Below, one piece after another: positions 40,704 to 48,730 of a stretch of DNA of 64,000 nt. The notes under the pieces were generated by a model that was given only the letters and a program-made list of their open reading frames with translations, searched no databases and was not told where the DNA came from. Made by a program: the position numbers and the translations under genes. The first letter of the stretch is position 1. Each line of letters starts with the position of its first letter. This DNA comes from Mycolicibacterium sp. TUM20985. GTDB taxonomy: Bacteria > Actinomycetota > Actinomycetes > Mycobacteriales > Mycobacteriaceae. Where the stretch lies: NCBI RefSeq assembly GCF_030295745.1, contig NZ_AP027291.1, positions 4,712,001-4,776,000 of the forward strand. Reading direction: 5' to 3'.

Positions 40704-41953
40704 GCCGGTCTGCATGGGGCAGTGGCGCCGCGCCCCCCGACGTGCCGAGGGCCAGTGACGTCCGGGACGTCGTCGACGCCGACCGTGAGCTCGCCCTGCT
40801 GCGCGAGCTGATCCAGGCGGCGTCCAGCGGACCCGGCGTCGAACCGCTGGCGGAGGCCGCTGCGCGCATGATCACCGCCGCCACGGGAACGGACGTCTGC
40901 TTCGTCCACGTCCTCGATGACGCCGAACGCTCGCTGACGCTGACGGGAGCCACCCCGCCGTTCGACGCGGAGGTCGGCAAGATCCGACTGCCGTTGGGAC
41001 AGGGCGTATCCGGCTGGGTGGCCAGCCATCGCGAAGCCGTGGTCATCGTGCAGGACAAGGAGTCCGATCCGCGCTACCTGCCGTTCGAGTCGCTGCGTGG
41101 CTCGGACTTCACCTCGATGGTGTCGGTACCGATGGAGACCGATCCCGGCGGCCTGGTCGGCGTACTCAACGTGCATACCGTCGCCCGGCGCGAGTTCACC
41201 AGCCGCGACGTCGAACTGCTGCTGGTGATCGGCCGCCTGATCGCAGGTGCCATGCACCAGGCGCGGCTGCACCGCCAGCTGGTCGCTCGCGAGCGGGCGC
41301 ACGAGAACTTCGTCGAGCAGGTCATCGAGGCGCAGGAGATGGAGCGCCGTCGGCTGGCCGGCGACATCCACGACGGCATCTCACAGCGTCTGGTCACGCT
41401 GTCCTACCGGTTGGACGCCGCCGCCAGGGCGGTGGGCGATGACACGGCCGCGGCTGCCGAGCAGTTGGAGAAGGCGCGCGAGTTGGTCGACCTCACCCTG
41501 CAGGAGGCACGTGCGGCGATCGGTGGACTCCGCCCGCCGGTGCTCGACGACCTCGGGCTGGCTGGCGCCCTGGCCAGCCTCGCCAGGTCGATCCCCCAGG
41601 TCACGATCGACGTCGACCTGGCCGATGCCCGGCTGCCCGATCACGTCGAGATCGCGCTGTACCGCATCGCGCAGGAGTGCCTGCAGAACGTCGTCAAGCA
41701 CGCGGGCGCCAGCAACGCCAGCCTCACGTTCTCGGTGGCCGAGGACACCGCGCGGCTCGAAATCGTGGACAACGGCGTCGGTTTCGACACCTTCGAGCAT
41801 CCGCTCGGCGGCGACGAGATGGGCGGTTACGGCCTGCTGTCGATGGCGGAGCGGGCCGAGATCGTCGGCGGCAGGCTGAACATCCGGTCGCGACCCGGGT
41901 CGGGGACCGCCGTCACTGCGACGATCCCGCTGCCGTCGCCCTCTGCGTCCTGA
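40700..41953 (+). CDS. GAF-domain sensor histidine kinase (HisKA_3 type)
   Basis: 417 residues, no transmembrane segment. Residues ~40-185 form a GAF domain (TDVCFVHVLDDAERSLTLTGA, LPLGQGVSGWVASH). The dimerisation domain has His224 in RRRLAGDIHDGISQRL; the ATPase domain has the N box AQECLQNVVKHAGA and GGYGLLSMAERA. Partner of the regulator encoded just upstream. The GAF lacks cysteine or histidine residues that would mark a heme iron site beyond doubt, so the signal is unknown. Confidence 0.93.
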   Translation: MSRSAWGSGAAPPDVPRASDVRDVVDADRELALLRELIQAASSGPGVEPLAEAAARMITAATGTDVCFVHVLDDAERSLTLTGATPPFDAEVGKIRLPLGQGVSGWVASHREAVVIVQDKESDPRYLPFESLRGSDFTSMVSVPMETDPGGLVGVLNVHTVARREFTSRDVELLLVIGRLIAGAMHQARLHRQLVARERAHENFVEQVIEAQEMERRRLAGDIHDGISQRLVTLSYRLDAAARAVGDDTAAAAEQLEKARELVDLTLQEARAAIGGLRPPVLDDLGLAGALASLARSIPQVTIDVDLADARLPDHVEIALYRIAQECLQNVVKHAGASNASLTFSVAEDTARLEIVDNGVGFDTFEHPLGGDEMGGYGLLSMAERAEIVGGRLNIRSRPGSGTAVTATIPLPSPSAS

Positions 41954-42057
41954 GAGCTGCCGCGAAGTCGTCGACCGTGCAGTCTCATACGCCTCCCGCG
42001 GCGTGTTGCGAATCAATCCGCACGACCGACGCAGGGTGTGCGGGCAGCGGCCAGCGC

Positions 42058-42579
42058 CTAGAAGTCCCCGGCCCGGCGGCGCAACGTCTCGATCGACGCC
42101 GCGAGGGCCGTGGACTCCGCGGCGGAGATGCCCAAGTCGGCGAACACCTCGGCGTTGAGCGTCACCGTCGCCGCCTCGACCGTCGACCGGCCGAGGTCGG
42201 TGAGCCGGACCAGCGTGGTGCGCCCGTCGGTGGGGTGCGGAACCCGTTCCACCAGTGCGTCACTCTCTAGGCGCCGGATCGCGTGGGTGACGCTGGTGAC
42301 GTGCACCTGCAATAGGTCCGAGGCCTTGGTAATCGGCAGTGCACCGCTGCTGCTGAACGCCAGCAGCCGAAGGAGCTCATACCGGGAGAAGGTCAGATCG
42401 TAGGGGCGGAGCGCCGTCTCGACGCGGGCGAGGAGGATCTGGTGGGCCCTCATCACCGACGTGACGGCCACCATGCCGTCGGCCACCTCACCCCAGCCGG
42501 CGCGCTCCCAATTCGCGCGAGCCCGGGCGATCGGATCGCTCTCCGAGGGCTCCAAGGGCTCCGTGGGCTGCGAGGACAC
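42058..42579 (-). CDS. MarR-family transcription regulator, Rv0737-like
   Basis: 173 residues with a winged helix in the middle: LTFSRYELLRLLAF, LPITKASDLLQVHVTSVTHAIRRLE as the recognition helix and VERVPHPTDGRTTLVRLT as the wing. Flanking helices would form the dimer interface. Position next to rslA-sigL matches Rv0737 in M. tuberculosis. GTG start with GAAGGGG upstream; it lies on the same strand as rslA but upstream of none of the sigL genes, so it has its own promoter. The effector is unknown. Confidence 0.88.
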   Translation of the reverse strand: MSSQPTEPLEPSESDPIARARANWERAGWGEVADGMVAVTSVMRAHQILLARVETALRPYDLTFSRYELLRLLAFSSSGALPITKASDLLQVHVTSVTHAIRRLESDALVERVPHPTDGRTTLVRLTDLGRSTVEAATVTLNAEVFADLGISAAESTALAASIETLRRRAGDF

Positions 42580-42639
42580 GCCCCTTCATACCGCAGGACG
42601 ACGCCGACCGCGGCAAAGTGGGGTCGGCACCGAGGGCCG

Positions 42640-43347
42640 TCACATCCGGCGCTCGAGCAGAACCTGGCCGGAATCGACGGCGATCAGCTGGACGGACGCG
42701 ATCTGGTCCTTCGGCAGCGCGGTGTTGCCACTGGGCAGCGCGGTGGCACCCGACAGCCCCAGCCACGTCGCCACCTGCGTCTGACTGCCGTCGCGGCCGA
42801 CGACCACCATGCCGAGGTTGCTCGGTGTCGCGTCCGCACCGCTGGACCACTCGCCGTAGGTGCAGGCCATGTCGATGCGCGTGCCCCACGCGAAGCCGTT
42901 CAGCGCCACGGTGGCATTGAACGGCGTCGGCGCCAGCTTGGTCATCTGCAGCTGGGCAGCGGTCGTCGTCGACTCGCCGGTGCGCAAGCCCATCAGCCCG
43001 GGACGAACCGCGACGACCAGGCCGACGGCGAGCAGCGCCGCTGCCACCCCCACCGCAGCCGACGTCAGCCACCGCGATCGACGGCGCCGCCACCGCACCC
43101 GGTCCAATACGGACTCGAGTACCTCGGCGCGCAACGGCGGAGGTTCGGCTTGTTCGCCCTCGAGGCTTCGCACGTCGTCGGGCCCGAGCAAGCCGAGCAG
43201 TGCGGGCATGCCGCTGAGCTCGGCGACCGCGGCGCGACACCGATCGCACTGGCCCAGGTGCGCCTCGAACTCGCGGCGTTCGGTGCTCGACAGCGACCCG
43301 AGCACGTACGCCGCATCCCACGTCGCGTATTGGTCGTCGTCGGTCAT
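42640..43347 (-). CDS. rslA: Anti-sigma-L factor RslA
   Basis: 235-residue membrane anti-sigma factor. The zinc-binding cytoplasmic domain is residues 1-60 with the His-x3-Cys-x2-Cys motif HLGQCDRC. One transmembrane helix lies near residues 90-112 (AAVGVAAALLAVGLVVAV). The extracytoplasmic part (WGTRIDMACTYGEW, GMVVVGRDGSQTQVATWLGL) resembles the anti-sigma K/RskA C-terminal domain. It holds SigL inactive until released by a redox or proteolytic signal. ATG 43347 overlaps the sigL stop (ATGA). Confidence 0.93.
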   Translation of the reverse strand: MTDDDQYATWDAAYVLGSLSSTERREFEAHLGQCDRCRAAVAELSGMPALLGLLGPDDVRSLEGEQAEPPPLRAEVLESVLDRVRWRRRRSRWLTSAAVGVAAALLAVGLVVAVRPGLMGLRTGESTTTAAQLQMTKLAPTPFNATVALNGFAWGTRIDMACTYGEWSSGADATPSNLGMVVVGRDGSQTQVATWLGLSGATALPSGNTALPKDQIASVQLIAVDSGQVLLERRM

Positions 43348-43859
43348 CGCGTCACCCCCATCTCCTGCAGATTGAGCCGCAGCGCCCGCACGGCGTAGTG
43401 CAGCCGGGACTTGACGGTTCCCTCGGCGATCTGCAGGTCCGCCGCGGTCTGTGCCACGCTCCACCCCTGGTAGTACGCGCGCAGGATCACCGCGCGATGG
43501 TCCTCGGAGAGCTGACTCAGCGCGGTACCCAGGAGCAGCTTGTCCAATGCGTTGTCCACCTCGTCGGGCCCGGCTCGGTCGGCGACCGCCTCCACGTCGG
43601 GGGTGCCGGACTCCTTGCGGAACCTGGCGCTGCGCCGCTCGTCGATGATCAGGTTGCGGGCGACGGTGAACAGCCAGGCCCGCGCGGACCGTTCCGCATC
43701 ATTGGCGACCTCGGGGTGGCGCCAGGCGCGCACTAGCGTTTCCTGGACGACGTCCTCGGCGCGGGCGTGGTCGCCGGTGAGCCGCAGTGCATAGCGCCAC
43801 AGAGCGGCGGCGTGCTCGTCGTAAAGCACGCGCATCATCGCGGTCTCCGGATCGTCCAT
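43344..43859 (-). CDS. sigL: ECF sigma factor SigL
   Basis: 171 residues. Region 2 is LYDEHAAALWRYALRLTG and DHARAEDVVQETLVRAW; region 4 is LSEDHRAVILRAYYQGW and IAEGTVKSRLHYAVRALRLNLQEMGVTR. Strong likeness to M. tuberculosis SigL from memory, and the map-sigL-rslA-Rv0737 order is identical. The ATG at 43859 is used; a TTG two codons further upstream is less likely. In M. tuberculosis SigL controls cell-envelope and polyketide genes. Confidence 0.94.
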   Translation of the reverse strand: MDDPETAMMRVLYDEHAAALWRYALRLTGDHARAEDVVQETLVRAWRHPEVANDAERSARAWLFTVARNLIIDERRSARFRKESGTPDVEAVADRAGPDEVDNALDKLLLGTALSQLSEDHRAVILRAYYQGWSVAQTAADLQIAEGTVKSRLHYAVRALRLNLQEMGVTR

Positions 43860-43906
43860 GTGCAACCTCCGCCTTGAATACGAAGCGGACGTCCGCGGAG
43901 TTCACC

Positions 43907-44704
43907 TCAGAGCGTGAGGATTCGCGGCCCGTCGTCGGTCGCGGCGACGGTGTGCTCCCAGTGCGCGGCCCTCGTGCCGTCGGCGGTCACGACCGTCCAC
44001 TCGTCGTCCAACACGATGGTCTTCGTGGTGCCGAGCGTCAGCATCGGCTCGATGGCGAGTACCGAGCCATGGGCCAGATGCGGACCGCGGCCGGGTGATC
44101 CCTCGTTCGGCAGGAACGGGTCCATGTGCATGCTTCGGCCGATGCCGTGCCCGCCATAGCCGGCCACGATCCCGTACTTGCGGTCGTGACGCGCCTCCGC
44201 GGCGTGCGTCCCGACCTCGATGGCGTGGGAGACGTCGGTGAGCCGGTTGCCCGGGACCATGGCGGCGATGCCCGCGTCCATCGCGGACCGGGTGGCCTCG
44301 GAGAGGTTCAGGTCAGCGTCGATCAGCGGGCCCACACCGAACGTGACCGCGGAATCGCCGTGCCAGTCGTCGAGGATCGCGCCGCAGTCGATGGACACCA
44401 GGTCGCCGGCGGCCAGCACCTCGTCGGCCGACGGGATGCCGTGCACCACGCGATCGTTGACCGAAGAGCAGATGCTGCCCGGGAACCCGTGGTAGCCCAG
44501 GAACGACGGAACCCCGGCACCGTCGCGGATGACGGCTTCGGCGACCTCGTCGAGGGCGAGGGTCGACACGCCCGGCTGGGCCGCCTCGCGTACGGCGCGT
44601 AGCGCGGCGGCCACCAGCGCCCCGGCGGCGGCCATCGCGTCCAGTTCACCATCGGTGCGCTGGGCGACGACCTTGCGTCCCCGAAGGCCGGGAATACCGA
44701 TCAT
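43907..44704 (-). CDS. map: Methionine aminopeptidase (type Ia)
   Basis: Removes initiator Met from nascent proteins. 265 residues with the pita-bread metal ligands: the DDWHGDSAVTF pair of Asp, His in GYGGHGIGRSMH, Glu in LAIEPML and Glu in LDDEWTVVT. The catalytic His in LGYHGFPGSIC is also present. No long N-terminal zinc-finger extension, so this is the short MapA form. Only 4 nt follow adk's stop. Order secY-adk-map is the usual one. Confidence 0.96.
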   Translation of the reverse strand: MIGIPGLRGRKVVAQRTDGELDAMAAAGALVAAALRAVREAAQPGVSTLALDEVAEAVIRDGAGVPSFLGYHGFPGSICSSVNDRVVHGIPSADEVLAAGDLVSIDCGAILDDWHGDSAVTFGVGPLIDADLNLSEATRSAMDAGIAAMVPGNRLTDVSHAIEVGTHAAEARHDRKYGIVAGYGGHGIGRSMHMDPFLPNEGSPGRGPHLAHGSVLAIEPMLTLGTTKTIVLDDEWTVVTADGTRAAHWEHTVAATDDGPRILTL

Positions 44705-44708
44705 GGGT

Positions 44709-45254
44709 TTACTTGCCGAGTGCGCGCAGCGCGCGGGCGAACACCTCGTCGAGGGAACCGACGGCGTCGACCGTCTTCAGCTCGGCGGAGTAGAAGTCCA
44801 GCAGCGGTGCGGTCTCGTCGCGGTAGACGTTCATGCGGTTGAGGATCACGTCGTCGGTGTCGTCGGCGCGACCGCGGCTCTTCAGCCGGGTCAGCAGCTC
44901 GTCCTCCGAGACGCGGAATTCCACCACGGCGTCGAGCTTGAGGTTGCGCTTGGCCAGCATCTGGTGCAGCGCCTCGGCCTGTTCGACCGAGCGCGGGTAG
45001 CCGTCGAGGATGAAACCGTCGGCCGCGTCGGCGTCGTCGAGCCTGGAGTCGACCAGCGCGTTTGTGAGGGTGGCGGGCACGAGGTCACCCGCGTCGAGGT
45101 ACTTCTTGGCCTCGATGCCCAGCTCGGTCTCGTTGCTGATGTTGTGGCGGAAGAGGTCCCCGGTCGAGACGTGCGGGATGCCGAGTTTCTCGGCGAGCTT
45201 CTCGGCCTGCGTGCCCTTTCCCGCCCCCGGGGGCCCCAGCAACACCATTCTCAC
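44709..45254 (-). CDS. adk: Adenylate kinase
   Basis: 181 residues. P-loop GPPGAGKGTQ, AMP-binding HVSTGDLFRHNI, the FILDGYPRSVEQAEAL motif and a short LID around RGRADDTDDV without zinc ligands, typical of mycobacterial Adk. Start is a GTG overlapping the secY stop (GTGA at 45251-45254), so translation is coupled to secY. Confidence 0.97.
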   Translation of the reverse strand: MRMVLLGPPGAGKGTQAEKLAEKLGIPHVSTGDLFRHNISNETELGIEAKKYLDAGDLVPATLTNALVDSRLDDADAADGFILDGYPRSVEQAEALHQMLAKRNLKLDAVVEFRVSEDELLTRLKSRGRADDTDDVILNRMNVYRDETAPLLDFYSAELKTVDAVGSLDEVFARALRALGK

Positions 45255-46576
45255 TTGAGGAACCCTTCGTAGTTGCGCTGCATCAGCTGGCTCTCGATCT
45301 GCTTCACCGTGTCCAGTCCCACGCCGACCATGATCAGGACCGCAGTGCCGCCGAACGGCAGGTTCTGCACGGCGCCGGTGTTGCCGATCTCCAGGAACAG
45401 GTTCGGCAGCACGGCGATCACACCGAGGTAGATCGAGCCGGGGAGGGTGATGCGACTCAGAACGTATCGCAGGTAGTCCGCCGTCGGCTTGCCAGGACGA
45501 ATGCCGGGGATGAAGCCGCCGAACTTCTTCATCTCATCAGCGCGCTCGTCGGGGTTGAACGTGATCGACACGTAGAAGTACGTGAAGAAGACGATCAGGG
45601 CGAAGTAGACCGCGATGTACACCGGGCTGGCCGGATTGGTCAGGTACTCCGCGACGAACTTGGCCCACCATCCGGTGCCCGCATCGGCGCTGCCGCTCGA
45701 GATCAGCTGGGTGATCAGGTTCGGTATGTAGATCAGCGACGACGCAAAGATGACGGGGATGACGCCGGCCTGGTTGACCTTGAGTGGCAGATAGGTCGAC
45801 GTGCCGCCGTACATGCGTCGCCCGACCATGCGCTTGGCGTACTGCACGGGAATGCGGCGTTGGCCCTGCTCGACGAACACGACGCCGACGATGATGATCA
45901 ACGCGGCGATGCAGACCATGGTGAACACGGTCGGACCGCGACCGTCGAGGATCATCTTGCCCTCGGACGGAATGCGGGCGGCGATGCCGGCGAAGATCAG
46001 CAGCGACATGCCGTTGCCGATGCCGCGCTCGGTGACCAGCTCGCCCATCCACATCACCAGCGACGCGCCCGCGGTCAGCACCAGCACGATGACGACCAGG
46101 GTGAAGATCGAGGAGTTGGAGATGATGTCGAGGGTGCAGCCCTGGAGCAGCCCGCCGTTGGCGGCCAGCGCCACGATCGAGGTGCCCTGCAAGAGCGCCA
46201 GCGCCACCGCCAGGTAGCGCGTGTACTGCGTCATCTTGGCCTGGCCGGATTGGCCTTCCTTGCGCAACTGCTCGAACCGCGGGATCACCACGGTGAGGAG
46301 CTGCACGATGATGCTGGCGGTGATGTAGGGCATCACGCCGACCGCGAACACCGACAGCTGCAGTAGCGCGCCGCCGGAGAAGAGGTTGATCAGCGAGTAG
46401 ATCTGGGCGGAGTCCCCGCCCTGGACCTGCTGGATGCACTGCTGAACGTTGGGGTAGTTGACGCCGGGGGACGGCAGGGTGGCGCCGACCCGGTAGAGGA
46501 TGACGATACCGAGGGTGAAGAGAATCTTCCGTCGGAGGTCGGCTGTCCGCAACGACGAAATGAAAGCCGAAAGCAC
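45251..46576 (-). CDS. secY: Protein translocase channel subunit SecY
   Basis: 441 residues with ten hydrophobic helices. N-terminal FISSLRTADLRRKILFTLGIVILYR, the plug region GGALLQLSVFAVGVMPYITASIIVQLL, and the cytoplasmic loops GQRRIPVQYAKRMVGRR and RTG-like IRPGKPTADYL are recognisable. GTG start with AGGAGG upstream. It heads secY-adk-map. The flanking 322-nt spacer separates it from divergent methyltransferase genes. Confidence 0.98.
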   Translation of the reverse strand: MLSAFISSLRTADLRRKILFTLGIVILYRVGATLPSPGVNYPNVQQCIQQVQGGDSAQIYSLINLFSGGALLQLSVFAVGVMPYITASIIVQLLTVVIPRFEQLRKEGQSGQAKMTQYTRYLAVALALLQGTSIVALAANGGLLQGCTLDIISNSSIFTLVVIVLVLTAGASLVMWMGELVTERGIGNGMSLLIFAGIAARIPSEGKMILDGRGPTVFTMVCIAALIIIVGVVFVEQGQRRIPVQYAKRMVGRRMYGGTSTYLPLKVNQAGVIPVIFASSLIYIPNLITQLISSGSADAGTGWWAKFVAEYLTNPASPVYIAVYFALIVFFTYFYVSITFNPDERADEMKKFGGFIPGIRPGKPTADYLRYVLSRITLPGSIYLGVIAVLPNLFLEIGNTGAVQNLPFGGTAVLIMVGVGLDTVKQIESQLMQRNYEGFLK

Positions 46577-46898
46577 TCTTCCTCCTGCGCAGCCGGGTAC
46601 GTGTCGCGGCGTGCCGATGGGGCTGGTCCGACCAGCGCGTTATGGGTAAGTCCTGAGCGATCCGGGCGCCGGCGCACAGTCATGCCTGAAGCCAGCGCAA
46701 ATCGCGCCTTGGAACAGTCTACGAGGGTAACAGTTGCGGCCCGTCGCTCCCTCACCCGATCGACGGGATTGGCGCCCCGGTGGGTACGTCAGGATCGGGG
46801 CGTACAGTCGCGATCATCTGGTTATGTGTACTAACTAAATGTGTGTGCGGGCCGCATGCACGCCACGACTGCACCACCGTCGACCGAGGAGAGACCAC
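46577..46898. other. Divergent intergenic region between secY and the methyltransferase genes
   Basis: 322 nt without a gene. On the minus strand TAGACT (46721-46716) is a possible -10 for secY but no fitting -35 is seen. Near 46819-46840 there is an AT-rich patch, unusual in this GC-rich window, with the imperfect inverted repeat GTTA...TAAC. This may be a promoter or repressor site for the plus-strand methyltransferases. Nothing else is apparent. Confidence 0.4.
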
Positions 46899-47810
46899 GT
46901 GACCCCCACCGACAGCAGGCACGAGGGTGACAGCTGGGATCTGGCCTCTAGCGTGGGGGCCACCGCCACCGCCGTGGCCGCCTCCCGCGCCACGGCGTCC
47001 AAGGGGCCCGACGCGCTCCTCGACGACCCGTGGGCCGACCCGCTCGTCCGCGCCGTCGGGTTGGATACCTTCGTCAAGGTCATCGACGGAGAACTCGACG
47101 CCGCCGACGATCCGCTGCTGAACCGCCGGGCGATGAACGAACAGATCGCGGTGCGGACCCGCTACTTCGACGACTTCTTCGTCTCGGCGGCGGCTTCCGG
47201 CATCCGACAGGCCGTCATATTGGCCTCCGGACTGGACACCAGGGCGTACCGGTTGCCGTGGCCGACCGGAACCGTCGTCTACGAGATCGACCAACCGGAG
47301 GTCATCGAGTTCAAGACGCGCACGCTATCGGATCTGGGTGCCGAGCCCACCGCGGAGCGCCGCACCGTCGCAATCGACCTGCGCGACGACTGGCCGGCGG
47401 CACTGCGGGCGGCGGGTTTCGACCCTGCCGCACCGACCGCGTGGAGCGCCGAGGGTCTCCTGGTCTACCTGCCGCCGGAGGCGCAGGACCGGCTATTCGA
47501 CAACATCACCGAACTGTCGACGCCCGGTAGTCAGGTGGCAACCGAACACATGGATATGCGCGGTCTGTCCGAGAACTGGGCCGAGAAGCTCACCGAACGC
47601 ACCAAGCGGATGGGCTCCGGCATCAACCTGGCCGACCTGTTCTACCTGGGTGAGCGCCACAGTGCGGCCGACTACCTCGCGTCGCACGGCTGGCGCAATG
47701 CCATCCGAACGACTGCAGACGCGTACGGCGCCAACGGTTTCGAACTACCCAATGACGAGCTCGCCGGTTTCGGTGGCGACTCCGGATACCTGACCGCGAC
47801 ACGGACGTAG
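46899..47810 (+). CDS. Class I SAM-dependent methyltransferase, Rv0731c/Rv0726c family (copy 1)
   Basis: 303 residues. The family signature is DSWDLASSVGATATAVAASRA at the start, the SAM site QAVILASGLDTRAYRLPWP, YEIDQPEVIEFKTRTL and AEGLLVYLPPEAQDRLF. The mycobacterial family is large and its substrates (probably lipids or small metabolites) are not settled. GTG 46899 has GAGGAGAG upstream; the frame extends to 46839 but without conservation. Followed after 10 nt by a paralogue. Confidence 0.9.
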   Translation: MTPTDSRHEGDSWDLASSVGATATAVAASRATASKGPDALLDDPWADPLVRAVGLDTFVKVIDGELDAADDPLLNRRAMNEQIAVRTRYFDDFFVSAAASGIRQAVILASGLDTRAYRLPWPTGTVVYEIDQPEVIEFKTRTLSDLGAEPTAERRTVAIDLRDDWPAALRAAGFDPAAPTAWSAEGLLVYLPPEAQDRLFDNITELSTPGSQVATEHMDMRGLSENWAEKLTERTKRMGSGINLADLFYLGERHSAADYLASHGWRNAIRTTADAYGANGFELPNDELAGFGGDSGYLTATRT

Positions 47811-47820
47811 AGGAGATCTC

Positions 47821-48723
47821 GTGGCGAGAACCGAAGGCGACAACTGGGACCTGGCCTCCAGCGTGGGAGCGACGGCGACGATGGTCGCCGCACAACGCGC
47901 ACTGGGCCACCGGGAGAAGATGATCGACGATCCCTATGCCGAACCGCTGGTGCGCGCCGTCGGCGTCGACCTGTTCACCCGGATGCTGGACGGCGACCTG
48001 GACCTGACCGCCGTCGACCCGGCGTTCACACCCCGCCGGGCCGCTGAGGGCATGGCCATCCGCACCCGCTTCTTCGACCGGATGTTCCTCGACGGGGCGG
48101 ACGCCGGAGTGCGCCAGGCCGTGATCCTGGCGGCCGGTCTCGATGCCCGCGGCTATCGGCTGCCGTGGCCGGACGGCACGGTCGTCTACGAACTGGATCA
48201 GCCCGAGGTGATCGAGTTCAAGACGACGACCTTGGCGGGGATCGGTGCCGTCCCGACGGCGACACACCGGGCACTGGCCGTAGATCTCCGCGACGATTGG
48301 CCGACAGCCCTGCAGGACAACGGTTTCGACCCTTCGCAGCCCACCTCGTGGAGCGCGGAGGGTTTGCTGATCTATCTGCCATCGGAAGCCCAGGACCGGC
48401 TGTTCGACGCGATCACCGCCCTCTCGGCGCCGGGCAGCCGCCTGGCCACCGAGCACGTACCCGATTTCGACGCGTTCACCGACGAGCGCTCCCAGCGCAT
48501 GTCGGAGCGACTGAAGCAGCTCGGGTCCGACATCGAGATGGCCGACCTGGTGTATCAGGGCGACCGCAGCAACGTGGTCGACTACCTCGTCGCCCGGGGC
48601 TGGGAGGTCTCGGTGTTACCGATGCGAGACGCCTACGCCGCCAACGGTTTCGATTTCCCCGATGACGAGATGTCGGCGATGTTCGCGGACCTGCGTTACG
48701 TCAGTGCGGTACTCAAGGGCTGA
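47821..48723 (+). CDS. Class I SAM-dependent methyltransferase, Rv0731c/Rv0726c family (copy 2)
   Basis: 300 residues, GTG start with GAGGAGAT upstream. Same motifs as copy 1: NWDLASSVGATATMVAAQRA, AVILAAGLDARGYRLPWPDG, YELDQPEVIEFKTTTL, AEGLLIYLPSEAQDRLF. It arose by tandem duplication and has diverged mainly in the C-terminal half. Convergent with sppA, 7 nt apart. Confidence 0.9.
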   Translation: MARTEGDNWDLASSVGATATMVAAQRALGHREKMIDDPYAEPLVRAVGVDLFTRMLDGDLDLTAVDPAFTPRRAAEGMAIRTRFFDRMFLDGADAGVRQAVILAAGLDARGYRLPWPDGTVVYELDQPEVIEFKTTTLAGIGAVPTATHRALAVDLRDDWPTALQDNGFDPSQPTSWSAEGLLIYLPSEAQDRLFDAITALSAPGSRLATEHVPDFDAFTDERSQRMSERLKQLGSDIEMADLVYQGDRSNVVDYLVARGWEVSVLPMRDAYAANGFDFPDDEMSAMFADLRYVSAVLKG

Positions 48724-48730
48724 GCCGACG

